From CAUPWF01 sp964369775 (lineage in GTDB: Bacteria > Bacillota > Clostridia > Lachnospirales > Lachnospiraceae): a stretch of 64,000 bases of DNA. Positions 17,341 to 25,682 of this stretch are shown piece by piece (positions within the stretch are counted from its first letter, which is position 1; the number at the start of each line of letters is the position of its first letter). The notes beneath the pieces are model-generated. The model saw nothing but the letters and a program-made list of their open reading frames with translations. It was not told the DNA's origin and did no database searches. The stretch covers positions 1 through 64,000 of the forward strand of contig CAYJHQ010000007.1 of NCBI GenBank assembly GCA_964369775.1. The letters run 5' to 3'. The position numbers were made by a program, and so were the translations under genes.

Positions 17341-17385
17341 AGTAGAGTCTAATAATATAATAAGTGAATTAAAGGAGAAATGACT

Positions 17386-17895
17386 ATGAAGAAAAATACG
17401 CTGAAGAAAATCTTCCAAAGCATGTCATTTTCAGTACTGATTGCGACTATGGTATTGACATTTACTGCTTGTGGAAATAAGGGCGCGACACAGGAACCGC
17501 AAGTACAAGAAGAAAGTGTAGAATCTATTTCGGGTGAAAAAACAACAGAAGAGACGGAACAACTAGAACCAGTTGGAGTGATTGGCACCGATATTGGTGA
17601 AGGGGAATTAGGTTTCACTTTTGAAGTAAAGCATGAAGATGGAATGGTGACATATTATAATGTGAGTACGGATGCAACAACAGTTGGAGAGGCATTGCTA
17701 GGAGTAGAATTAATTGCAGGAGACGATAGTGAGTTTGGTCTGTATGTTAAAACAGTGGATGGAGTGACGATTGATCCAGATATGGAGTCTAAGTATTGGG
17801 CTTTTTATGAGAATGGAGAAATGGCATCGACTGGTGTTGACCAGACTGAAATCGTAGAGGGAGCGACGTATGCTTTTGCAGTGGAGCAACTCTAA
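17386..17895 (+). CDS. DUF4430 (transcobalamin-C-domain-like) lipoprotein
   Basis: 169 residues from the second ATG at 17386, eight bases after AAAGGAG (the ATG at 17380 is too close). A lipoprotein signal ends in LTFTAC with lipid Cys29, then an acidic linker rich in Glu/Gln. The C-terminal domain (EVKHEDGMVTYYNVSTDATTVGEALL ... SKYWAFYENGEMASTGVDQTEIVEGATYAF) is DUF4430, the domain equivalent to the C-terminal beta-domain of intrinsic factor and transcobalamin. With the riboswitch upstream and an ECF S component overlapping downstream it is probably a cell-surface cobalamin or cobinamide capture protein. Domain and riboswitch are read from sequence; the substrate is inferred. Confidence 0.75.
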   Translation: MKKNTLKKIFQSMSFSVLIATMVLTFTACGNKGATQEPQVQEESVESISGEKTTEETEQLEPVGVIGTDIGEGELGFTFEVKHEDGMVTYYNVSTDATTVGEALLGVELIAGDDSEFGLYVKTVDGVTIDPDMESKYWAFYENGEMASTGVDQTEIVEGATYAFAVEQL

Positions 17896-18409
17896 AAATA
17901 GATTGAAAACAAATGAATTGATTGTATATGCCATGTTGGCAACCATTATGTACTTATCAAAGATTTTTATGGAATGGGCTCCCAATATCCATTTATTAAG
18001 TATGTTAACGATGTCGTATACATTGGTATATCGACAAAAAGCACTCTATCCAATCTATGTATATGTTTTGATTAATGGAGTGATGGTAGGTTTTTCAATT
18101 TGGTGGGTGCCGTATCTATATGTATGGACAGTACTTTGGGGAGTGACAATGTTGCTTCCAAGAAAAATGAAGACTAAGGTTGCAGTAGTTGTATATTGCG
18201 TTGTTTGCGGATTACATGGTTTGCTATTTGGAGTATTGTATGCGCCATCACAAGCACTTTTCTTTGGACTTAACTTTGAAGGAACTGTTGCTTGGGTTAT
18301 AGCTGGACTTCCGTTTGATATTATGCACAGTCTTGGTAATCTAGGTGCAGGAGTATTGATCCTACCATTAGTGTCGTTGCTAAAAAGAATAGAACAATCA
18401 GTAAGATAA
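17870..18409 (+). CDS. ECF transporter S component, probably for cobalamin
   Basis: 179 residues and about six hydrophobic segments (LIVYAMLATIMYLSKIF, LLSMLTMSYTLVY, IYVYVLINGVMVGF, LYVWTVLWGVTMLL, VVVYCVVCGLHGLLFGVLYA, LGNLGAGVLILPLVSLL), the size and pattern of group-II ECF S components. The MLATIMYLSKI N-terminus fits the segment that docks on EcfT. It overlaps the DUF4430 gene by 26 nt, with AGGGAG inside that gene as ribosome site, and shares its riboswitch. No EcfA/EcfT genes are in the window; they would be shared from elsewhere. Confidence 0.75.
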   Translation: MLLQWSNSKNRLKTNELIVYAMLATIMYLSKIFMEWAPNIHLLSMLTMSYTLVYRQKALYPIYVYVLINGVMVGFSIWWVPYLYVWTVLWGVTMLLPRKMKTKVAVVVYCVVCGLHGLLFGVLYAPSQALFFGLNFEGTVAWVIAGLPFDIMHSLGNLGAGVLILPLVSLLKRIEQSVR

Positions 18410-18422
18410 GAGGAGAAAAAAA

Positions 18423-18929
18423 TTGAAACGTATTGCAAAGTTTTATAAAGTGAGTTATGAACAATTTAAAGAAGGAATGATAGATGCTTTTTCGGTAAAG
18501 GAAGAAGAGGTGAGAAGAATCTACGATGAGATAAAACTACCGAAGAGAGCTACTAAAGGTTCGGCAGGATACGATTTCTATACACCGATAGCCTTGTGTA
18601 TCAAACCAGGGGAGACTGTAAAGATCCCGACAGGTATACGTGTAGAGATAGAATGCAATTGGGTGTTAAAATGCTACCCGAGAAGTGGTCTTGGTTTTAA
18701 GTTTAGGTTGCAATTAAATAATACAGTTGGAATTATCGACAGTGATTATTTTTATTCAGATAATGAAGGACATATATTTGCAAAGATTACCAATGACACG
18801 AATGAGAATAAAACAATTGAAATAGAAAAAGGAACAGGTTTTATGCAAGGGATTTTTGTGGAATATGGCATTACTATGGATGATGATGTTATAGAAGTGA
18901 GAAATGGTGGGTTTGGCAGTACAACATAA
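18423..18929 (+). CDS. dut: dUTP diphosphatase
   Basis: 168 residues with the five dUTPase motifs: GSAGYDF, PRSGLGFK, GIIDSDY (uracil-binding hairpin, aspartate present), GFMQGIF and RNGGFGST at the C-terminus. It converts dUTP to dUMP and PPi. The start is TTG at 18423 after AGAGGAG; an extra ~35-residue N-terminal region is longer than in most trimeric dUTPases. It lies 13 nt after the S component, so it probably shares the B12-controlled transcript, an unusual partner. Confidence 0.88.
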   Translation: MKRIAKFYKVSYEQFKEGMIDAFSVKEEEVRRIYDEIKLPKRATKGSAGYDFYTPIALCIKPGETVKIPTGIRVEIECNWVLKCYPRSGLGFKFRLQLNNTVGIIDSDYFYSDNEGHIFAKITNDTNENKTIEIEKGTGFMQGIFVEYGITMDDDVIEVRNGGFGSTT

Positions 18930-18946
18930 AAATACAGTATAATTTT

Positions 18947-18996
18947 AAAATCCTCTGGAAATACTAAAAATTAGTATTTTTAGGAGGATTTTTTAT
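18947..18996 (+). terminator. Terminator-like hairpin whose 3' arm contains the next gene's ribosome site
   Basis: AAAATCCTC (18947-18955) pairs with GAGGATTTT (18984-18992), with inner stem AAATACT/AGTATTT; T6 follows. The 3' arm includes the AGGAGG used by the germination gene at 18997. Confidence 0.8.
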
Positions 18997-20352
18997 ATGC
19001 AGAAAAACATGGAAGTGTCAATCTTGGATAACATGAATAAGATGAATCAATTACTGCCGGTTCAAGAAAGCTTTGATATTATTGAAAGAAAGATGGTAGT
19101 TGGCGGATTATCGAGTGCATTATATTTTGTTGATGGATTTACGAAGGATGAGCCTTTATTAAAGATTATGGATTCTCTTTATAAAGCAAAACAAGAAGAT
19201 ATGCCCAAAACCGCAGAGGAATTTGCAGAGATGACCATTCCTTATGCGGAGGTTGATTATCTAAAAACTTACGAACAAGTCATACGAAACTTGCTATCAG
19301 GCGTCAGTTGTCTCTTTATAGATGGATATGACACCTGTATAGCTATTGATTGTAGGACTTATCCAGCTAGAGGAGTAGAAGAACCAGAAAAAGATAAGTC
19401 ACTAAGAGGTTCGAGAGATGGATTTGTTGAAACAATTGTATTTAATACAGCACTTATGCGCAGAAGGATTCGGAGCCCAAAGCTAGTTATGGAGATGAAA
19501 GAAGTAGGGAAATCTTCGAAAACAGATGTAGCAATTTGCTATATGAGTGATAGGGTTGATACGTCGGTATTGACTAGTATAAGAAAAAAGATATCAGAAG
19601 TAGATGTAGATGCATTGTCTATGAACCAACAAAGTTTAGCGAGTGAGATGTATCAAAGGAAGTGGTTTAATCCCTTTCCAAAATTCAAATTTACAGAAAG
19701 ACCAGATACAGCATCAGAGTGTCTGATAGAAGGTAAAGTAGTAATATTGGTAGATAATTCACCATCCGCTATGGTTTTGCCAACTTCTATATTTGATATA
19801 ATAGAGGAGGCTAATGATTACTACTTTCCTCCAATTACAAACTATTATCTGAAATTCTCGCGAACGCTGATTACACTTGCTACTTTATTTAGTACACCCA
19901 TATTTTTGTTACTGTTTAACAATCCACAGTGGGTACCAGAGTACTTTGACTTCATATTACTTGAAGAACCTGTGAATATACCGATTATTTTCCAGTTGCT
20001 TATACTAGAGATTGCGATAGATGGATTGCGGCTTGCTGCACTTAATACACCGAGTATGCTAAGTACACCTCTCAGTGTTGTTGCTGGTATCGTTATGGGG
20101 GAATTCTCGGTAAGCTCAGGTTGGTTTAATGCAGAGGTTATGCTTTATATGGCATTTGTAGCAGTTGCAAACTATACCCAGCCAAATTTTGAATTAGGAT
20201 ATGCACTTAAATTTCTACGTATACAGATCTTGATTTTGACGGCAATATTAGGGATATATGGATTTATTGCAGGTGTACTAATCTGCATATTAACGGTTGC
20301 ATTCAATCGAACATTGACAGGAAGAAGTTATTTGAAAGTAAGTAAAAACTAG
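18997..20352 (+). CDS. Spore germination protein, GerA/SpoVAF family
   Basis: 451 residues, shorter than GerAA-type proteins but matching SpoVAF. The cytoplasmic N-terminal domain (~1-270) has GVSCLFIDGYDTCIAIDCRTYPARGVEEPEKDKSLRGSRDGFVETIVFNTALMRRRIRSPKL, the family core, and IEEANDYYFPP precedes four to five membrane helices (LIFQLLILEIAIDGLRLA, SVVAGIVMGEF, MLYMAFVAVANY, ILILTAILGIYGFIAGVLICILTV). It acts in the inner spore membrane during germination. Its AGGAGG is buried in the hairpin that ends the preceding transcript. It indicates an endospore former; the rest of the spoVA operon is not here. Confidence 0.85.
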   Translation: MQKNMEVSILDNMNKMNQLLPVQESFDIIERKMVVGGLSSALYFVDGFTKDEPLLKIMDSLYKAKQEDMPKTAEEFAEMTIPYAEVDYLKTYEQVIRNLLSGVSCLFIDGYDTCIAIDCRTYPARGVEEPEKDKSLRGSRDGFVETIVFNTALMRRRIRSPKLVMEMKEVGKSSKTDVAICYMSDRVDTSVLTSIRKKISEVDVDALSMNQQSLASEMYQRKWFNPFPKFKFTERPDTASECLIEGKVVILVDNSPSAMVLPTSIFDIIEEANDYYFPPITNYYLKFSRTLITLATLFSTPIFLLLFNNPQWVPEYFDFILLEEPVNIPIIFQLLILEIAIDGLRLAALNTPSMLSTPLSVVAGIVMGEFSVSSGWFNAEVMLYMAFVAVANYTQPNFELGYALKFLRIQILILTAILGIYGFIAGVLICILTVAFNRTLTGRSYLKVSKN

Positions 20353-20361
20353 AAATTTTTT

Positions 20362-20390
20362 TTGCATACGAGTAAAAAAAATGGTATTAT
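20362..20390 (+). promoter_or_regulatory. Promoter of degV-type gene
   Basis: TTGCAT, 17 bp, TATTAT. A GGATGGG/CCCATCC hairpin (20396-20428) lies in the transcribed leader before the ribosome site. Confidence 0.6.
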
Positions 20391-20451
20391 GAAAAGGATG
20401 GGTGTGTAGGAAAGAATTGCCCATCCTTGAGAACAAGAGAAGGAGAACTAT

Positions 20452-21324
20452 ATGAGAGAATTTGTGATTACAACTGATAATAATGGAGATTTGCCAAAAG
20501 ATTATACGATAGAGAATAACATAGAGGTAATATCATTATCTTATATTTTGGAAGGAAAGACATATACAGCAGAGAATTCACTGCCTTTTGATGTGTTTTA
20601 TGATAAAGTGAGAATGGGTGCTATGCCAACAACATCACAGATAAATCCAGATCAGGTTGAAACGGTGTTCAAGAAAATTTTAGATGAAGGAAAAGATATT
20701 TTACACATAAGTTTCTCGTCAGCATTAAGTGGAAGTTGTAACAGTGTTAATATTGCGATTAACGAGTTACAAGAGCAATATCCGAATGCAAAAATGGTAA
20801 ACATTGACACATTAAATGCTTCAATGGGGCAAGGCTTATTAGCTTATCATGCAATAGAGATGAAGAAAGCTGGAAAGTCAATGGATGAAATCGTTGAGAC
20901 AATCGAAGATATGAAGCCAAGTATAGCCGGATTATTTACAGTAGATGACTTGAATCATTTACATAGAGGTGGGCGTGTGTCGAAAGCAACAGCTATTATA
21001 GGAAGTATGGCTAATATTAAACCGATTTTGCATGTTAATACAGAGGGGAAATTAGCGAGCATCGATAAGGCGAGAGGAAGAAAGAAATCGTTGAATGCTC
21101 TTGTTGAGAAGATGGAACAACACTGTGTAGGTATGGAAGAATTAAATAATGAGATGATTATGATTAGTCATGGAGATTGTCTGGAAGATGCAATTTATTT
21201 AAAAGAGAAGATTACTGAAAAACTAGGATTTGCGAACTTCATGATAAGCGAAGTAGGACCAACGATAGGTGCACACTCAGGACCTGGAACAGTAGCGTTA
21301 TTTTTCCATGCGAGTAAAAGATAA
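20452..21324 (+). CDS. DegV family fatty-acid-binding protein
   Basis: 290 residues, typical length. N-terminal ITTDNNGDLP, the MPTTSQINPDQ region that contacts the lipid head group, HISFSSALSGSCNSVNIA and the DDLNHLHRGGRVSKATAIIGSMANIKPIL motif all mark DegV/FakB. FakB proteins hold fatty acids for phosphorylation by FakA; whether this copy does so is not known, as no fakA is adjacent. AGAAGGAG supports the ATG. Confidence 0.88.
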   Translation: MREFVITTDNNGDLPKDYTIENNIEVISLSYILEGKTYTAENSLPFDVFYDKVRMGAMPTTSQINPDQVETVFKKILDEGKDILHISFSSALSGSCNSVNIAINELQEQYPNAKMVNIDTLNASMGQGLLAYHAIEMKKAGKSMDEIVETIEDMKPSIAGLFTVDDLNHLHRGGRVSKATAIIGSMANIKPILHVNTEGKLASIDKARGRKKSLNALVEKMEQHCVGMEELNNEMIMISHGDCLEDAIYLKEKITEKLGFANFMISEVGPTIGAHSGPGTVALFFHASKR

Positions 21325-21326
21325 AT

Positions 21327-22391
21327 ATGCTAAATAGGTATCCGCATTATTTTAAAGAGTTTCGCTGTATTGCATCAGAGTGTGAAGCTACCTGCTGTTC
21401 TGGGTGGCAAATTGTTATCGACGATGAAAGCTTGGACAGATATGACAAGGTTGAGGGATCCTTTAGAAGTGAATTGTTAAACGGAATCGTTAAAGGAGAA
21501 GATGTATTTCAACAACAGACTAACAGGGATTGCTACTTTTTAAATGGTGATAACTTATGTGAGATATATAAGGAACTAGGAGAGGAGTCTCTCTGTTTTA
21601 CCTGTAAAAACTATCCGAGGCACATAGAAGAGTTTGAGGAGTTGAATGAAGTTTCCTTAGCTATTTCCTGTCCCGTGGTAGCAAAGATAATATTACAACT
21701 GAAAGAGCCAGTGACTTTTTTTGAAAATGAAGAAGAATGGCATGGCGAACCATTTGAAGAGTTTGATTTTATGTTTTTTGATATATTACTTGAAGTGCGA
21801 GAAGTGATGAATTCCATTTTTCAAAACAGAGAGCAGAGCTACAAAACTAGAAATGATTCAGCTAAAAAACTTATCAGGAGATTACAAGAAAAGATTGAAG
21901 AAGACATCTTTGGAATTCAAGAAGTTCTTTTTGAAGTGCTTGATGAAAAGCTAGAGAATAGCGATAGAGAGAGTGACTTCGGATACAAAGCGAACAAAGA
22001 GGGCATGATGAAGTTGTTCGAATTTGAAGAGTTGCAAGAAGGATGGCAAGTAGGTTTGCAGGATTCTATTGAGGCATTATACGGCCTAGGAGCAGTTGAG
22101 TATTCGAAAAAGAAAGAACAGTTTTATGCAGAACAAGATTTGGAAGTGGAAAAAGAACAGCTCATGGTGTATTTTCTATTTACATATCTTTGTGGAGCGG
22201 TCTATGATGGTAATCTATGGGGGAAATATAATCTAGCAGACAGAAGTGTATGTGCAATCGAAGAGCTTTGGTTTGCGAATTGGTTAAGAAAAGGGAGTTT
22301 ATCGGAAGCGAAAAAGTGTGAAATTGTATATCGCTACGCGAGAGAGTTAGAGCACTCAGACTTGAATTTAGAATTAATCGAAGAATTTTAA
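21327..22391 (+). CDS. fliB: Flagellin lysine-N-methylase (FliB family)
   Basis: 354 residues with the cysteine cluster of this family: CIASECEATCCSGW (residues ~12-25) and CYFLNGDNLCEIYKELGEESLCFTCKNYPRH (~67-97), which should hold an Fe-S centre. The C-terminal half is helical and variable. FliB methylates surface lysines of flagellin in Salmonella, so the organism is probably flagellated; homologs without flagellar context exist. Starts two bases after degV with only a weak ribosome site, so translation is probably coupled. Confidence 0.8.
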   Translation: MLNRYPHYFKEFRCIASECEATCCSGWQIVIDDESLDRYDKVEGSFRSELLNGIVKGEDVFQQQTNRDCYFLNGDNLCEIYKELGEESLCFTCKNYPRHIEEFEELNEVSLAISCPVVAKIILQLKEPVTFFENEEEWHGEPFEEFDFMFFDILLEVREVMNSIFQNREQSYKTRNDSAKKLIRRLQEKIEEDIFGIQEVLFEVLDEKLENSDRESDFGYKANKEGMMKLFEFEELQEGWQVGLQDSIEALYGLGAVEYSKKKEQFYAEQDLEVEKEQLMVYFLFTYLCGAVYDGNLWGKYNLADRSVCAIEELWFANWLRKGSLSEAKKCEIVYRYARELEHSDLNLELIEEF

Positions 22392-22426
22392 AAGGGTTAA
22401 GAGAAAAATCTCTTAACCCTTGTTTT
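22391..22426. terminator. Bidirectional terminator between convergent genes
   Basis: AAGGGTTAAGAGA pairs with TCTCTTAACCCTT across an A4 loop, with T-runs on both strands. The stop codon of the acyl-CoA ligase lies inside the stem. Confidence 0.85.
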
Positions 22427-24047
22427 GTGCCTCTACTAATTTCTCGCCGCAATACATGTCTCTGAGTTTAGGCTTTTCAATCTTTCCGGTTGCATTTCTT
22501 GGAACTTCAGCAAAAATAAACTTGTGTGGTCGCTTGTAACGCGGTAAACCTTTGCAAAATGAAGCGATTTCATCTTCGACTAAGATGTATTCACTCTTTA
22601 ATTCAACGATTGCAACAGCGATTTCACCTAGACGTTTGCTCGGGAATCCAATAATTGCAACATCTTTTATAGCGTCATGGCGACGAAGGAAATCTTCGAT
22701 TTGAACAGGATAGATGTTTTCGCCACCGCTGATAATAACGTCTTTTTTACGATCTACCAAAAAGATAAATCCATCTTCATCTTTTTTTGCCATATCGCCT
22801 GTATAAAGCCAACCGTTTCTCAGAGAGTCCTTTGTTGCTTTTTTATCTTTATAATAACAAGTCATGACTCCAGGACCGCGAAGAATTAATTCACCTACAG
22901 CGTTCTGTGAAACAGGAGTGCCGGTTTCATCTACAATCGCCGTCTCCCAACCATATCCAGCAATACCAATAGCTCCTACTTTATGAATATTTTCAACACC
23001 CAAATGAACAGATCCAGGACCGATAGATTCACTTAGACCATAATTGGTATCGTATTCATGGTGTGGGAAATATTTTTGCCAACGCCGAATAAGACTTGGC
23101 GGAACAGGCTGTGCTCCGATGTGCATTAAACGCCATTTACTTAAATCATAATCTTCTAATTTAACATCTCCTCTGTCAAGAGCATCTAGAATGTCTTGTG
23201 CCCATGGCACTAATAACCAAACGATAGAGCATTTTTCCTGAGAAACTGCATCTAAAATAAATTCAGGTTTCGTGCCTTTTAGTAAAATACCTTTTCCACC
23301 CATTAAAAAGCTTCCAAACCAGTGCATCTTAGCACCAGTGTGATAAAGAGGTGGGATGCATAGGAAGATATCATCCTTGGTTTGATGATGGTGAGATTGT
23401 TCAACTTTACAGGCGTGCATCAAACTTTCGTGATTGTGTAATATAGCTTTTGGAAACCCAGTGGTACCAGAAGAGAAGTAAATAGCAGCGTCATCATCAT
23501 CTGTTATGCTGATTTGCGGCGATATACTTGAACAATTCATTGTTAAATTATAATAATCTTCTGAAAAAGAAGGGCAGTTATCTCCGACGAAGAAAAGAAG
23601 GCGATTGTTTACTAGTGTATCAGCGATTTCTTCCACGCGTCCTATAAACTCAGGACCAAAAATTAAAATGTCTACATCAGCTAGTTTTACGCAGTATTCA
23701 ATTTCTTCAGAAGTATATCGGAAGTTAAGAGGAACTGCTAAGGCACCTGTTTTTAGGATACCAAAATAAATCGGTAGCCACTCTAAACAGTTCATCAACA
23801 AGATTCCAACTTTATCTCCCTTTTTTATTCCTCTTTCAAGAAGAAGGTTTGCAAATCTATTTGCTTTTTCGTCAAACACATTCCACGAAATTTCGCGACG
23901 GTAATGTGCGGAAGGTGTTGCTTCTATTAATTCATACTCTTTCCAAGTAATGCGTCGTGTTTCAGGTTGTAGAGGGTTAATCTCTACAAGACATATATCA
24001 TTGCCATACAATGCATGATTTTTCTCAAGAATTTCTGTAATTGGCAT
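22413..24047 (-). CDS. AMP-dependent acyl-CoA synthetase/ligase
   Basis: 544 residues of the class I adenylate-forming family. P-loop-like IYFSSGTTGFPKAILHNH (~195-212), the TNYGLSESIGPG motif (A5), GWLYTGDMAKKDEDGFIFLVDRKKDVIISGGENIYP (A7-A8) and the catalytic Lys in NATGKIEKPKLRD near the C-terminus are all present. It activates a carboxylic acid (probably medium to long chain) to the acyl-CoA via acyl-AMP. Single-gene unit; AGGGG lies before the ATG. Confidence 0.85.
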   Translation of the reverse strand: MPITEILEKNHALYGNDICLVEINPLQPETRRITWKEYELIEATPSAHYRREISWNVFDEKANRFANLLLERGIKKGDKVGILLMNCLEWLPIYFGILKTGALAVPLNFRYTSEEIEYCVKLADVDILIFGPEFIGRVEEIADTLVNNRLLFFVGDNCPSFSEDYYNLTMNCSSISPQISITDDDDAAIYFSSGTTGFPKAILHNHESLMHACKVEQSHHHQTKDDIFLCIPPLYHTGAKMHWFGSFLMGGKGILLKGTKPEFILDAVSQEKCSIVWLLVPWAQDILDALDRGDVKLEDYDLSKWRLMHIGAQPVPPSLIRRWQKYFPHHEYDTNYGLSESIGPGSVHLGVENIHKVGAIGIAGYGWETAIVDETGTPVSQNAVGELILRGPGVMTCYYKDKKATKDSLRNGWLYTGDMAKKDEDGFIFLVDRKKDVIISGGENIYPVQIEDFLRRHDAIKDVAIIGFPSKRLGEIAVAIVELKSEYILVEDEIASFCKGLPRYKRPHKFIFAEVPRNATGKIEKPKLRDMYCGEKLVEAQNKG

Positions 24048-24161
24048 CTCTTTACCCCTTTAAAGCGTTTAATTGATAAAGTGAGTGTAACATTAATCTA
24101 GAGAAGTGTCAATTTATAAAATTATGATTGTATAGTTGTTAATGAAACTTAAAGGTTATAT

Positions 24162-24614
24162 TTACGTATTAGACGGTTTTTGGCTTCTTGGTTTTTCCTC
24201 GCAATACTTACAACGATACACGGCGCTTTCGACATCTGATAATACAAAGATATGATCTAATGAATGCTCAATAGAAGTGATACATCGAGGGTTTCTGCAT
24301 TTGATAACATTTGTGATTTCAAGAGGTAATTTTAATGCTTTTTTCTCGACTACATCATTACCCTTTACGATATTTACAGTAATGTTGTGGTCGATGAACC
24401 CAAGTATATCTAAATCCATGAAATCAATAGGACACTCAATTTTCATGATATCTTTTTTCCCTATTTTATTACTTTTAGCATTTTTAATGATTGCCACAGT
24501 GCAATCAAGTTTATCAAGATTAAGGTGCTTGTATATTTCCATACTCTTTCCGGCTTGTATGTGATCGAGAACAAACCCTTCCGTAATACTACCAACATTT
24601 AATTTTGAGTCCAT
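24162..24614 (-). CDS. pyrI: Aspartate carbamoyltransferase regulatory chain
   Basis: 150 residues with the PyrI layout: N-terminal allosteric domain (LNVGSITEGFVLDHIQAGKSMEIYKHL, then CTVAIIKNAKSNKIGKKDIMKIE) and C-terminal zinc domain with four cysteines, CRNPRC (about 109-114) and YRCKYCEE (about 135-142). It binds nucleotide effectors and the catalytic trimers. It lies 14 nt after pyrB in the usual pyrBI order. AGGAAGG precedes the ATG. Confidence 0.93.
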   Translation of the reverse strand: MDSKLNVGSITEGFVLDHIQAGKSMEIYKHLNLDKLDCTVAIIKNAKSNKIGKKDIMKIECPIDFMDLDILGFIDHNITVNIVKGNDVVEKKALKLPLEITNVIKCRNPRCITSIEHSLDHIFVLSDVESAVYRCKYCEEKPRSQKPSNT

Positions 24615-24628
24615 AATAACCTTCCTTT

Positions 24629-25552
24629 CTATTTTTGAACCTCTATCTCTAATAGTTTGAGAATCAATGCCATACGTACATAGACACCATATTGTGCTTG
24701 CTTGAAATATACGGCGCGGGGATCCTTGTCTACATCTACGGCAATCTCATTTACACGTGGAAGAGGATGGAGAACAAGCATATCGTCTTTTGCAAGTTTC
24801 ATTTTCTCGGCGTCTAGTATATAAAAATCTTTCATTCTAACGTAGTCTTCTTCATTAAAGAAGCGCTCTTTTTGAACGCGTGTCATATAGAGGAGGTCTA
24901 ACTGGGAAAGTACATCTTCCATTCGCTCAACCTCTACAAAGTCTACTTTATTCTTTAGGAGAACATCTTCTCGGATATAGCTAGGAATGCGAAGTTCTTC
25001 GGGTGAGATTAGTATAAAGTTGATATTGGCATAGCGAACTAATGCATGGATTAGAGAATGAACTGTACGTCCAAACTTCAAATCACCACATAAGCCAATT
25101 GTTAGGTTGTCTAATCTACCTTTTTCGGAACGAATAGTTAAAAGGTCGGTTAAAGTTTGTGTAGGGTGTTGGTGACCGCCGTCACCAGCGTTGATGATAG
25201 GGATAGTAGAATAAGTAGCTGCTACCATAGGAGCACCTTCCTTAGGGTGTCGCATTGCGCAGATATCGGCATAACAGGAGACAGTGCGGATTGTATCTGC
25301 TACAGTTTCACCTTTAGCGGCAGAGCTCGAATCGGCTGACGAAAAGCCGAGAATGCTACCGCCAAGTCCAAGCATTGCTGCTTCATGACTTAATCGGGTG
25401 CGAGTACTCGGCTCGTAAAATAATGTTGCTAAAGTTTTCCCATCACAGGATTTTTTGTATTTTTGTTTGTTTTGTTCTATATCGTTTGCTAAATCCAAAA
25501 TATCAGAAATTTCAGTTATTGAAAAATCTAAAGGGCTCATCAAGTGTCTCAT
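24629..25552 (-). CDS. pyrB: Aspartate carbamoyltransferase catalytic chain
   Basis: 307 residues with FYEPSTRTRLSHEAAMLGLGG (carbamoyl-phosphate site STRTR), SSAAKGETVADTIRT (Ser/Lys loop from the neighbouring subunit), NAGDGGHQHPTQTLTDL and the C-terminal HPLPRVNEIAVDVD. It makes N-carbamoyl-aspartate, the first committed step of pyrimidine synthesis. First gene of pyrBI; the frameshifted carbamoyltransferase at 15754 is a distant paralog. AAGGAGG precedes the ATG. Confidence 0.95.
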   Translation of the reverse strand: MRHLMSPLDFSITEISDILDLANDIEQNKQKYKKSCDGKTLATLFYEPSTRTRLSHEAAMLGLGGSILGFSSADSSSAAKGETVADTIRTVSCYADICAMRHPKEGAPMVAATYSTIPIINAGDGGHQHPTQTLTDLLTIRSEKGRLDNLTIGLCGDLKFGRTVHSLIHALVRYANINFILISPEELRIPSYIREDVLLKNKVDFVEVERMEDVLSQLDLLYMTRVQKERFFNEEDYVRMKDFYILDAEKMKLAKDDMLVLHPLPRVNEIAVDVDKDPRAVYFKQAQYGVYVRMALILKLLEIEVQK

Positions 25553-25584
25553 AGAATTCCTCCTTCTTTACACATATTTCGTCT

Positions 25585-25613
25585 ATTATAAAATATTATA
25601 GAAGAGTTTTCAA
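25585..25613 (-). promoter_or_regulatory. Promoter of pyrBI
   Basis: Minus strand TTGAAA, 17 bp, TATAAT. No attenuator or leader peptide is seen in the short leader. Confidence 0.7.
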
Positions 25614-25682
25614 TAAGAAGCGTAGATTTTATTGATAAATCGTAGTATAATCTTAGCTAGTTAAGCGTAGAGGAGAAAAAAT

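Noticed and set aside
18055..18438. 127-residue minus-strand frame opposite the S component
   Set aside because: Antisense shadow with low-complexity Thr/Pro content.
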